A stretch of 64,000 bases of DNA from Coptis chinensis. Lineage: Eukaryota; Streptophyta; Magnoliopsida; Ranunculales; Ranunculaceae. Shown piece after piece: positions 23,137 to 34,822 of the stretch. Under the pieces are notes generated by a model. The model made no database searches and was not told the DNA's origin. It saw only the letters and a list, made by a program, of their open reading frames with translations. The position numbers and the translations under genes were made by a program. Numbering within the stretch: the stretch's first letter is position 1; each line of letters begins with the position of its first letter. The stretch is from positions 54,763,001 through 54,827,000 of the forward strand of contig CM027380.1 of assembly GCA_015680905.1 (NCBI GenBank), given 5' to 3'.

Positions 23137-24248
23137 TGTGTGATGATTTTTCCTAATCTAGAAACACAAATATTTTGTTGATGATCAAAGAACAATGAAA
23201 AGTATTAGATCAAGAAGAAGAAGAGATGTAGAAGATGATGAGTTGAACCACGTTCTTTAATGACTGCCTACGTATCCTGTGAATAGGAATCAAACTCAAA
23301 GTGTAGTTCAACTATTCTATTTTTAAGAATAGATGAGGTTCCCCAATTAGTGTTTAACTAGGAGACCGTCTCTTGTTAAGTTTCATCTTGACTTTTCTAG
23401 AAGCCTCATATTTCCCAAGTCAAATAGGTCTCCTTTATTGACTTAAACAACAAAAAATCATGTTTAGGTTCGAAGTAGTAGTTAGAGCTCCTAACCTAGT
23501 AGTTGAGTTCCGGATTTGGAGTTCATAGTTAGGAGTTGGTTATACGAACCTACTACTCCAACTAGTTCCAAAGCCCACGGACCTGCTCCAAACCTAGTAG
23601 TTAAGTTCCAGATTTGGAGTTCATAGTTAAGAGTTAGTTATACGAACCTACTACTCCAACTAGTTCCAAAGCCCGCGAACCTGCTCCGAACTTAGTAGTT
23701 GAGTTCCGAATTTGGAGTTCATAGTTAGGAGTTAGTTATACGAACCTACTACTCCAACTAGTTCCAAAGCCCACGAACCTGCTCCGAACCTAGTAGTTGA
23801 GTTATAGATTTGGAGTTCATAGTTAGGAGTTGGTTATACGAACCTGCTACTCCAACTAGTTTCAAAGCCCACGAACCTGCTCCGAACCTAGTAGTTGAGT
23901 TCCGGATTTGGAGTTCATAGTTAGGAGTTGGTTATATGAACCTACTACTCCAACTAGTTCCAAAGCCCATGAACCTGCTCCGAACCTAGTAGTTGAGTTC
24001 CAGATTTGGAGTTCATAGTTAGAAGTTGGTTATAAGGACCTACTACTCCAACTAGTTCCAAAGCCCACGAACCTCCTCTTCTTGTCTCATGTCCGACCTA
24101 GGAAGTGTATGACTTCCGAACCTAGGAAGTAAGAGGATTTGGACTTGAAGTGTGTTATGGTACTTTCTACCCACACCAAGACCATATCCGAGCCTTATGA
24201 AGATGCTGCTATGTGTTACATATATATTTGCTAAAATATGCACACACA
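23137..24248 (-). repeat. LTR3 of composite element
   Basis: A 1112-bp LTR, in plus orientation from TGTGTGATG to GCACACACA, next to the right TSD. It contains six 98-bp units at about 23490-24070. Each unit carries CCTAGTAGTTGAG, GGAGTTCATAGTTAGGAG and ACTACTCCAACTAG. CTACTACTCC and GGAGTTCATAG can partly pair within one unit. Confidence 0.85.
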
Positions 24249-24253
24249 AAAGG

Positions 24254-27200
24254 CTAACATGATGATGTACCTTTTGAGTATCCAATGTTGTTTTTTGTAG
24301 GATAAAAACAAAAATGAGATGCAGCTAACTTCCGCGGCTCGTGCAATTCACTTGGACAATGATATTAGCGAATATCGAAGGGTAAGATGATTCTACAATG
24401 ACTCATGGTTTTATAAGGCAGTTCCCAACTTTGGTAGAAAGTTCCACCTTGAACTACTTTTGATTGTGGTTGTGTAGTGGTTTGTGCTCGTCGTCGACGA
24501 TAATCAATGGTGGCTATATGTCTTTGATCCTAGTGCTCGCAAATTTGTGATATTGGTGTACGTCACACCCTGAATTTCGACAAAATCGGAAAAACAATAT
24601 TTGTTCCTGACTCTTCGATTTTCGAGGTGTGATGCACTCTCCACTTCCAAAAACCCATCATCTATTTAATTATTCTAATAATTTGAATCCAATAAAATTT
24701 TTAAATAAACAAAAGTCCTCTTCATTACAAAAATTCACAAATATGATTAAGTTACAAATTTCCTTTCAACAACTCTTTAATTATAATTACAAATGAAAAT
24801 ACAAAAACATTGTCTCAACTGAAAATCTATTGCACCTCAAGGGAAAACAAAACATATCCTGTAATGCGACGTTAACACAAACCACAAGCAGCAACCAACC
24901 GTCTTCAATACTAATCCTGTCAAGACTTATCAACTGGGTTCATTTTATGAATACACCCGATAGGTAAACATGCAAATTGGGTCAGCATTATAAACAATGC
25001 TAGTATGAGTAGCCTTAAAATACAAAATAGGCTTATACATATATATACACAATCCATAAGGCAGTTAGTTCCTCCACCGATACGCCTTAACTTCCAACGA
25101 CTAATACAACATTCTTAATGACAATAATTAAGGCAGGTAGTTCCTCCACTGAGGCGCCTTAACTTTCAATTCAATAATAATAAGGCATTTAGTTCCTCCA
25201 CCGAGGTGCCTTAGCTTCAAACCATATTAGATCAACTGCATCTAATAATAAAATAACAAAACTGAAACTTTCTCGATACTTACACTGTGAAAGCCTAATC
25301 ACATAGTGGGTTACACCTACATAAATAATCAATTCAACCCACCCTTCTACAAAACCATTGTGAATGCAACATAACTTACAATAAATCATTTATTATAGAT
25401 TTAACGTACACTTGGATATATCATCACAATTATTGTTTAAAGTTTCTTCAAGTGTCTCTAGAATCACGTCGTCTCTATGTCTTACCTAGTTTCCCTGGCT
25501 ACTACAATCGCTCCCCAATGCCGAACATGTACATCCACATGCCTCCCCTCACGTAATGAACCACTCAGTGCGTAATTACCCTAATCGGGATATTGCATAC
25601 CAGGTAACCCCCACACGACTGTCATTATGTGGGTACTGCCATTATTCGACATAAAATATCGCGCGTTTCGTTCTAATTTTGCAAATGAGAAAATCAAGCC
25701 ACTATTCGGCTACGATTGCCCAACACATGGGTCAATCAACATCTTAGATGCCCCATACAAGAGCCAATCATATCACATATGCCCATCACAAGGGCCAAAT
25801 CACATGAGTTGTGGTAGTTAGGTTCTAGGATTTTCGTTATGTAATTTATTCAGGTGTCATACATATATATCTCATAACCATTTCACTCTATCAAGTGCAT
25901 GCCAAAATACATCATTGTCCTAAGCCACAATATTTAGAAATATCTCAATACATCTCATAACAACTTTCATTCTTTCACGTGCCAAATCTTTTTTAGATAA
26001 TGACAAACAAGTTTATACAGGCTTCCACAATATTCTACCATTTGATTAGTCCATAAAATTTAATATATATTGTAACACAATTAAACAGTCAACAGTGAAA
26101 GGTCAACGGTCAAAGGGTTGACTGGTCAACAGGTCAAGCCCAACAGTCAACAGTCCTAAACCGGTAGTCATCCAAACAGGTCCTAACCCAAACCCATGTT
26201 TAAACATTTCCACCGATAGTCCTCCAATTAAACCAGACAAAGCCCCCAAAACCAAGGCCCAAAACCAAAGCCCAAAAGTCTAAACACTTAAAGACCCAAT
26301 TGGACCCATTTTAAGTTATATGGACCGGCCCAAAATAAAAATAGAAACTGGCCTAAACAAAACAAACCAACTTAGGTCCGGCCCAAGCCCAAGCCCAACC
26401 AAGCTAACAGGTCGTCTCCCTCACCTCACTAGCAGCTCTCCTCCAAAACAAGCCACCACTCATCCGCCACCCTCATCCCAGCGGTTTTGACCCTCCTGAA
26501 AAACCTCATCTTTCGATACCAACAAAACCCGATTCCCCCACTCCTCACAATTCGAGGTCGGCGCCATTAACAAACCTTGGGAGCTTCAACAGCCCCCATT
26601 CGACAGCCCTCACACACCCCCACTACCACCAACCATTTGTCAACCATACCAACCTATAGTATAGACTATATTAGATTATATTGATACATTTCCTCCAAAC
26701 TAGACCTGGATTGTCCGCCATTAATGACCCCTCCAAGCTTCGACAGAACCCAACCAAACATCAATTCACATACCCAACACTTTACAACAACAACCAAACA
26801 TCATTCAACCATACCACAACAAAACAACAAGATTATCAAAGTTCAAATCCAAAAATACTATACAGGGCAATTTCTTGGGCTTGCGCCACCATTACCGGGC
26901 CCATAAAGCTTCAGCACTTCATTTTCAGAGTTTCACAATTCACAGTTGCAAAACAATATGCTAACATTTAATAGGTTTTAGCATTTCAACCGGACGTAGA
27001 ATGACTACAGAAGAATAAACCGGACGTAGAATGACTACAGAAGAATAAGCAGAAATAAAATGAAAACCTTGGATAGAAATAAATATGTCTGTATACACGT
27101 AAAATAACTATAGGTTTAATGAAATAGCAAAATAGCTACTCACCTTCGTATCACGAGAAAAAGTGTATAAAGAATATTATGCCAGAAATCCGATCCCAAG

Positions 27201-28276
27201 CTAGCTAAAAGGTGTTCTATCCGTGTCTCCATTCTTTCTTTTAGTTAACTTGTCTAGTTCAAAGAAAAAACTTATTTTTCTGAAAAATCCTAAATTTATG
27301 ATAAACCATTCCATTCTTAAGAATTTATATTATGTTAACATTTTAAAAACTTCCTATTTTACCAAATATTTCTATTCCTAATATAGAATATTATTTTCTA
27401 TTAAAAATATTCTATTTATTACATACCTTATATTAACATCTATTTTGAAAACTTTCTAACTATTAAAAATCTCTACACAAAATTCAAAATTCAAAAATAC
27501 TAATTCTCCCTCCTTTCTTTTTTTTTTATCAAAAAGTCAAGCCCACATTTACTAGCCCGTTGACCAATAAATAAATATCGAATTCCGAAATACTAAATAT
27601 TGTTACGAAATAATGTAAAAATAATTTGGGGTCTTACAATTGAACTATCTTACGAGTAGTGCATCCTACATTTATGGAGGGACAGAGTCGATGAAGTCTA
27701 TGGTTTGTTTTGTAACTTCAAGTATTTTTGTGATCATTTGAGAATATCTCACAATCCACGCTTCATGTTTTTGAACTATAACTGACTTTTATGTTTTCTT
27801 AGGTTACCAAAATGCACTACACTTTGTCTGTGATTGGAGATTTCAATGCCAAAAATTGTGGTGTGAAAAACTGGGTTATTGAGAAATGCAAAGATGTGCC
27901 ATAACAATACAATGGGTATATAACTTATCTTATGGCCCTAACTTATAGTTTCAAATTTGAGTTTAGTGCAATCTTTGAAAGTATAGTAACTACGTATCTT
28001 TAAATGTATAGCTTTGAATGTGGGGTGTTCATGATGAAATTCATGGAGCTTTGGGATGAGGAAAAGTTGGTACAGTGGTTTGATCAGGTAACTAACTCAC
28101 ACAATCTAGTATCTTTCTCATCATCTAATTAATTATCTATAGTTTGGTTACCTTACATCTTCATTTTGACTAACCATGCAGATTTGTATATAAACTTGCA
28201 GGAGGATATGCCTTATTTCCAGCAACACATTGCTGTCTCAATAGTAATGTCGAAACTAAACAAACTGTGCCCATAG
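24254..28276 (+). pseudogene. Ulp1 (C48) protease gene, catalytic part (interrupted)
   Basis: Exons that I can follow: 24300-24381; 24478-24556 (WFVLVVDDNQWWLYVFDPS), continuing at 27643; 27803-27914; 28012-28087 with the catalytic-Cys motif FECGVFMMKFMELW; and 28202-28276, ending in a stop. The pattern W..D then CGVF is that of Ulp1/SENP cysteine proteases, which remove SUMO-type modifiers. A His before the first W would fall at an exon junction I cannot place. An in-frame stop (VP*QYNG) lies near 27903. The usual Asp before Cys reads Glu. The 3.1-kb LTR at 24557-27638 splits an exon. Confidence 0.65.
24557..27638 (+). mobile_element. Large solo LTR, about 3.1 kb
   Basis: It starts TGTACGTCACACCCTGAATT and ends GGGGTCTTACA. 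The flanks are ATTGG (24552-24556) and ATTGA (27639-27643), a 5-bp duplication with one change. Excision of the block restores a coding frame in the Ulp1 exon (FVIL/NYLTS). TGTCACACCC..TCTTACA ends and a length near 3 kb suit a large-LTR chromovirus such as the Del/Tekay type; this assignment is inference. There is no internal domain. It contains three copies of a TTAGTTCCTCCACYGA unit (25063-25212), a GTCAAC-rich stretch (26085-26165) and a perfect 30-bp duplication at 26989-27048. Confidence 0.75.
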
Positions 28277-28584
28277 ATGATATGGAGAATGTATGCTTTG
28301 AGAAGTTTGCACGTCTTTTTTGTTGCCTCGATAGTTTGGAGACGTTGAAACTTGAAGACCTAAGCTTTTTGTGAATCTTGTAATTAGCCTTAACACAACA
28401 TCTCTATCATAGTGTTGTTCTTTTGGGAACTTTTTGTGAGATATGTAATGTAGGTTGACTTGTGGTTATTTGTTCTGTTTATGATGGGATACAATGTTGT
28501 TATTTATCTACTTATATTAACTTTCATATTCATGACTTGTGAACGATTTTATAGTCTGATCTATTCATGGTTTGTTGGTTGGGA

Positions 28585-29180
28585 TGTTCACAGAGTGTCA
28601 AATTGAAAATTATACATTCTGTAAGTGTGATATTCACAACTGATTTCATAGTACTGAACACGCCTTAATATGTCACATAGAGTATCATATTGAAAATTAT
28701 ATGACAATAAGTGTGATATTCATAATTGATTTCATAGTACTAAACATGTCTCAATATGTCACATAGAGTATTATATTGAAAATTATACGACAATAAGTGT
28801 GATATTCATAACTGATTTTATAGTAGTGAACACACCTCAATATGTCACATAGATTGTCATATTGAAAATTATACCACATATTGTGTGATATTCAGAACTA
28901 ATTTCATAGTCGTGAACACAGCTCAATATGTCACATAGATTGTCATATTGCAAATTAGATCACATAAAGTGTCATATTCAGAACTGCTTTTATAGTCATG
29001 AACACACCGTAATATGTCACATAGAGTATCATATTGCAAATTAGAGTGCATAAAGTGTTATATTTAGAACTACTTTCATAGTACCTCAGTGTCTTGAACA
29101 CACTTCAATATGTCACATAGAGTGTCATATTCAAAAGTAAAGCACATAAGTGTGATATTGTCAGAACTGCTTTCAACCAT
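28585..29180 (+). repeat. 86-bp tandem array (array 2)
   Basis: One partial and six full copies of the same unit as at 14115-14470, including AATATGTCACATAG and TTCATAG..GAACAC. It lies between the tail-to-tail Ulp1 pseudogenes. The unit is itself built of two related halves (CACATAGAGTGTCATATT and CACATAAAGTGTGATATT). Confidence 0.8.
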
Positions 29181-29369
29181 CATATCCTCATTCCAAAAAT
29201 AAAATGAAGTCAAATTAACAGACACCATCTAAAAAGGAAAAGGAAACAAGCCAAGTTTTTTATTTCATAAAATAGCTCATAAGCTAATACAACTAGTCCA
29301 TTCTTCAAACAAGCAGGTCATGCAAATACAACTACGATACTTAGCTAACATAACTAAAAACAAGCAAAC

Positions 29370-32300
29370 TTAATCCCTAAATCTAATGAAATACGGATAC
29401 TTCATTCCAACCTCATGAAAAACCCAAGCATCCACAGTCAAATCCATAGCAGCCTCAGTTGTAAGCCCCCAATTAATCTCATTAACATTCATTAGCTTTT
29501 CGGGGGTGTTGCTTCTATTATGCTTTCCAGTAGTATGGTTCGTCGGTTAGTAATTTGTACACTAACTCCCCCCTGAAATCAATTATCGCATTTTGGTGTA
29601 ATTTTGGGAAGTCATCAATGAAACATGCCTTCCACTCCATAAATTTGCACACAAATAGTCCGCAGTCCACCCTAAAGCTAAAAAAAGAAGAAGTATTAAA
29701 TCTCGAGTCACATTTCCAGTATTAGACTAACATTATCACAAAAGAACTAGGCTAGAAGTACTTACAAATCTGGTCGTTGTTAAGGGCACTTTCCAATTTC
29801 CAACAATGTAGCCTTTAAAAGGGCTTCTTGCTATTCTTCTGTGTAATGTGTTCATTTAAAATTGTATAGACACGTTCCATCTGTGTTGCCATTTCAAATT
29901 GGTAGAAGATATTACAAATATCATCAGTCACAAATACTCTAACAAAACCTACAAATTAAAATCGACAAAAAAATAGTTTCACATGCAAGTACACAAACTC
30001 AAGTTTAGTAACTCACTATTTTCGTGGCATTCCTATAGGGAACGGATGTGAGGGGATATCTTGTGTTCATTGAATCAAAGTGTGTCCATACGTTATCCAT
30101 CATGTTATAATGTAGGAGTGTCCAATTGTATCCCCATTTTCTTTGACTATTTTGCCACTATTTATAGGAAAGAATAGATTCTGAACATTTTCGTGAGGCT
30201 GATGCAGTGGATCAATCAATAAAACCTTCTCAAGGTGTTTTGCAAAAATCACAGTAGTCTGTCTAAAAATATTAATAATAACCTAATAAGAATATGTAAT
30301 TAATATAGCAATACCAATAGTATGCAACTAACACTGTGTATTATATAACCCTAGGTTTCGAACATTCGCAAGTCATAGTGTCAAAGTAATGGCTAAGTGC
30401 TCTATTCTGAGGCTACGACTAGGATAAATTTTCTTCTCTATCTCTCGAGGATACCAATTTAATACTTGCATAGTGCATCCCAGAAGTAAGTCAATTTTCA
30501 TCGATGATATATGAGAAGTTGAGAACAAAATGTGTGTTTGGCTTCCCTGGCCATTAACAAATCTATCAAGCATCAATTCTTCCAACTGTTTACCATGTAC
30601 TTGAATTGTGTCTCCATCCCAAGATTCTTCCAACTGTTTACCATGTACTTGAATTGTGTCTCCATCCCAAGAAATGATGCTGCAATGAAACACATACATT
30701 ACGTACACCAGTTAATACAATAGCATATACATCTCGGTGATGGCAAATTCAATTGTCATTGCAAATACATACAACTATGCATTATTGACAGTCTAATGAA
30801 CTTGGCATCATAAAAGGTTTTCAGATTGACTTAGCTTTTACATACTTTACATGTGAAGACTTGAAAAACCTCCCAACCACTAGCTACTTTCGAGAATTAA
30901 GACATTGAAATGCTGCTGAAGATTCTACTGAAAGTAGCTTTTCATCAAGATTTGTTATAGTCGGACAGTCGTCAACACATATTACCATAACTAGTTTCTG
31001 TTTTCCCTCTCTCTCATTCTTCTTCTTCACTTTTTGTGTAGGCTTTCTCATCATTTTCTTTTGATTTACAACCATTGATCGCAACTCCGGTTGTAGCACC
31101 TCTTGGTTGGCTTCATTTGTTAGCATCACATCCACTAGAACAAACGGTGTCAATGGCAATGCTTACATATCATTATCTCTAAAAGGTGACATCTCCTTTT
31201 CAGCCTCCACCCCAAACTCCTTCTTGGACTCCTCTTTAGCATCCTCCTCGCTTTCCTTCTTACCCTCCTCCTTGTCTTTCTTCTTACTTATAAATTGAGA
31301 GCTTCTACACCAACGACTTTCAATTTCTTCTTCTTTTTCTTTTAATTTGGCCTTCAAGGCTTCATTCTCTACCTGTAGGCTTTGATTTTCTTCTTCCAAC
31401 TTAATACACCTTCCCCTTAAGTCCTCTTCTGTTGGAATCGGATCACTTGTCAACGTAACAAGCTCCACTTCCTTAAATTTGATTTAAGCGGTCACCTGAA
31501 AACACCGATAATAACTTCACATAGTAAGAATGCAATGTAAAGTGTTCATTTGACATTGAAAATAGGGATTTATCTAAACAAAAATTACATTGGAAAAAAC
31601 TACTGCCGAATGCACTTGACATTGGAAATGATCAGTGTCAAGTTCATTTGACATGGGAAATAAGTTGAACTTCACAAGTGATAAAAAATCAAATCAATAT
31701 CAAATGAACTTGACATTGCAACAGAGTTCGGACAGTGAAAACTACTTCCATAATTGGAATGAAATTCTAACGACATCAAAATTTTGAAGAAGACATCATA
31801 TAGGGGGAAGGGAAATAACTTCAAATTCTAATACATTCACTCACCTTGTCCACGCTCAAATTTGACAAGGCCTGGGTACGAAGCATTTTGCCGAGTGTTA
31901 CAATATCCCATCTTGCAAACGAAGGTACATAACCAGCAGGTCTATTTGGCATTGCATCAATCAAATTGATGTGATCGCATAACCAGTACTGATATCAAGG
32001 GCCACCAAAAAAAAAAAGTTAGTAAACATGTAAAAAATGAAATTAATAATAAAATGACAAAAAAACAAGGCTAAACTAAAGTGAATCAGATTGTAAGTTA
32101 CCAAAAGAAGGACTGCGCAAGATTTTACTTTTGTAGGTTCACGGTAGTACATCTTCATTCGGTACATAAGGTTTTTCACTATTGGCCAAGATACTTCATT
32201 CATTATTTTTACACTCTCTAAGTACTTCAAAAACCACCATTGTGTTCTTGATGGTGTTGGAAAGAGAAGAGTGGTGATAATATATAATGAAATAAGTTTG

Positions 32301-32860
32301 ATGAAGTCATCTTCATCCTACTTGCCATTCCAGGAATTTACCACTTTATAAATAGCATTTACCATCAATTCCTTAGACAAGTTCATTTCTCCGCCAAAGT
32401 AACAAGTCACAAACCCCATTTTACTCAACTTGTCTGCATCTACGTTTGTAGTCACATTCATTGGCATACCAAACACTGTAGAAACATCTTTAGCTGTTAA
32501 TTTGACAAACACCTCTCCTAACTTGAATGCTTCTTCCCTTTCATCATAAGTTTTAATAATATCCACTATGATGCTTTTTTTTTTACCAACATTTGTTTGT
32601 CCAACAAATCATCAAAGAACACTCTAAAAATGTGACCAAATGGTGTTCTACCTATTAGATCATTAAAATCAACACCAACTTTTGACTCATGGAGTTTATT
32701 AGCAAGATAAAAAATTGGTAACAAGCTTGAGCGAAAATGATAAGATTTCGTTTCTTTCTTATCTTCATCCACTACCTTCTCTTCCTTCTTGTTCTTGTTA
32801 TCTTCATCCACTCTCTGAACTACCACTTCCTTCCATTCCCTCTTTTTAGATGCTAACTAT
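29370..32860 (-). pseudogene. DUF1985-Ulp1 transposon-type protease gene (broken)
   Basis: Exons in order on the minus strand: about 32860-32102, a DUF1985-like region (REEAFKLGEVFVKLTAKDVS, then WWFLKYLESVKIMNEVSWPI); 31990-31856 (YWLCDHINL..FARWD); 31484-30884, a Glu/Lys-rich coiled coil; 30681-30373; 30250-30020 (NWTLLHYNMMDNVWTHFDS); 29960-29815; and 29680-29370, with the catalytic Cys in VDCGLFVCKFMEW. DUF1985 plus C48 protease is the layout of ULP genes carried by plant MULEs. Defects: a frameshift at the A10 tract near 32580, an in-frame stop at 31163, a frame change near 30150, and Asn where the catalytic His is expected. Exons 1-5 have convincing GT/AG borders, so this is not a retrocopy. 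Confidence 0.75.
30577..30672 (-). repeat. 48-bp in-frame duplication in the Ulp1 pseudogene
   Basis: Two identical 48-bp units, 30577-30624 and 30625-30672, each encode SWDGDTIQVHGKQLEE. The duplication keeps the frame. Identity of the two copies shows it is recent relative to the decay of the gene. Confidence 0.95.
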
Positions 32861-33359
32861 ATTTCCTGTAGATTATGCATGGAAATAAGTATAAGAAACC
32901 AATTTATTTAGATTCGATCATTTAATAACATTACATTCCTCTAAATAATCTAACCTAAAAAAACTCAAATGCCTATGCTTAAAAATCCATAAATTAACAA
33001 CAAGCTTAAAAATTGTCTTTGACCTTCTCTCCCAGCCATACCTTTTTGCTCCCCCTCCCCATTGACTCTAAATGCACATTTTCCTCATTTTTTTTCTCTT
33101 CTTCGCTCTATCAACTTCTTTCATAGGTGTTGCTTTCGTCCTTGCTAGTCTTTTACTGTTGGTTGTTTTCTTCTTCATCTTCTGTAGTGGATTTGCAAGT
33201 TCTGTACTTTTAGGTTGTTAGAAGTTTGGAGTTTGGTTCTACCATTTAACTGTTGTCGGAAGTTTGGAGTTTACTGTATTTACTGTTAATAGAGAAGAAA
33301 GAAAGAGAAAAGAACAAGGCTAACTGGGGTTTAACATTCGAATTGTGGGCTTTAGGCCC

Positions 33360-33500
33360 AAACTCTACTTTAACACACTGAGATATGCCACATAAAGTAT
33401 CATACTGAGAACCACTTTCATAATAGTTAACATACTGCAATATGTCATATAAAGTATCATATTCCAAATTATACCACATAAAGTGTGATATGCAGAAATT
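33360..33500 (+). repeat. 86-bp array (array 3, short)
   Basis: About one and a half copies of the unit of arrays 1 and 2 (AATATGTCATATAAAG, TATACCACATAAAGTGTGATAT). They lie between the DUF1985-Ulp1 gene and the FAR1-like fragment. Confidence 0.65.
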
Positions 33501-33809
33501 TTATCATTTCAAAAGACTCATGGACTGACAAGTTCCAACATCAGTGAACTTCTTCCTAAACTGTAATAAACAAAATCATAATATCTATCTGATTCCTGAA
33601 ACCAAAATAAATACCGTTGTATAACAATTGCTCTAACTATTACAACAATCGCTAAATCTTTTGAGAAGCTTATCAACAACTGCTTCAAACAACACAAATA
33701 CTCTACATTGTTCAGTTGGACATCTCTTTCCCTTACATCAAATATCTGTCATGCGGAAAAACACCTGCCCATCATCACTACAAAACTTCTCAACATTGAA
33801 TTTTTCTTA

Positions 33810-34822
33810 AGTGTTGTACCCAATATCATAACCTGGAACATCACCACCAGGAACATGACCAATAACTTCACCATTAGGAACATCACTACCATAAAATCCT
33901 ATAAGTTCAATAGAAAATAAAAATAAAAGAGTTGCGCGAACCATACAATCTAAGTTTACACTATAACGTCATCCCCATCTAAGTTAAACAAGTGTGAAAC
34001 CAAAACATATGTCGTACCATGCTCACCATTGTGTTTATGCGGATGTGGACACCTAGGCTTTGTGTGCTCCATAGATTGGCAATTGCTACACTTGTACCTT
34101 CAAGATCCCGGTGTTCCTTTATCCAATCTCACTAAGGCCACAAAACAAACAACATTTACTTACTTATAACCCAAAGAAATAAAATATCATGTTCTCCAAA
34201 AGAAAATTTCTAAAACTAAAAGTGAGATGTACATGCATGCATGTTATTATGTCTTCCCACACCTTGTAGTAACATATTTTGATGTAGGTAAAAGGTAAAC
34301 GGACACTCTTATCAATGCACGTTATCCACAGGTCTATACGAAAATGAATTTTATAACATTATACTTTCAACTTCCATCCTGTATCTCTGTTCAACTCGTC
34401 ATCTTCCTCACATAGGTCGGCAACTCGAGCAGTGCGTTCAACATAGTTGTGGTTAATACTTGGACCTATAAAATAGTGCAACACAATGAAAATGTTGCTG
34501 AAATAAAGTAGAAACAACAATTAATCAGAAGATACAATTGGAAATATAGACATTACAAAGTTGGGACCATACCAAAGAAAAAACCACAAAGGTAAATAAA
34601 ACTTACCTCCGTCCTTCGGATGTAAGAGTGTGCATGTGGGTTTTGTGTGACCTGTCTCACCACAGTGGCCACACTTATTCTTTTTCATCTCATTGTGACC
34701 TAGAAATCTGTTAGGATTTTGCAGTCGGCCTTTAGATTTTACATGTGGGGGATCATTAACCGATTGCCGATGTGTGGTTTTAGGCAGAGTAAAATGCATC
34801 TCAAAAGAAACACGTGGGCTGC
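33810..34822 (-). pseudogene. FAR1/MULE-like protein C-terminus, downstream piece with two zinc knuckles
   Basis: The minus-strand frame enters from 50850, across the Athila insertion: SYEGSPRVSFEMHFTLP. It reaches a CX2CX4HX4C knuckle, CGHCGETGHTKPTC, in an exon ending at a GTAAGT donor near 34609. A further exon near 34366-34470 ends GWKLKV. Another, near 33965-34110, carries a second knuckle, CSNCQSMEHTKPRC. A last open part, near 33810-33930, encodes VPNGEVIGHVPGGDVPGYD. Zinc knuckles of this form close MULE transposases and their domesticated FAR1/FRS relatives, which bind DNA. The core transposase and SWIM domains are absent. Confidence 0.6.

Larger units (their letters stand above)
15032..24248 (-). 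mobile_element. Composite gag-only Ty3/gypsy element with three LTR blocks
   Basis: The block is bounded by AAAGG at 15027-15031 and 24249-24253. On the minus strand the order is LTR3 (23137-24248), PBS, gag and a long untranslated region with a polypurine tract next to LTR2 (17511-19178). A second, deleted copy of the untranslated region (15634-17510) and LTR1 (15032-15633) follow. Bases 19179-20700 and 15634-17510 are homologous. The single outer TSD shows that the tandem structure arose within one inserted element, for example by unequal recombination between LTRs, followed by deletion. There is no protease, reverse transcriptase or integrase, so it is non-autonomous. Confidence 0.8.

Noticed and set aside
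15032-24248. Three separate insertions of one LTR family
   Set aside because: No TSD is found at the inner LTR borders, and the outer borders share AAAGG.
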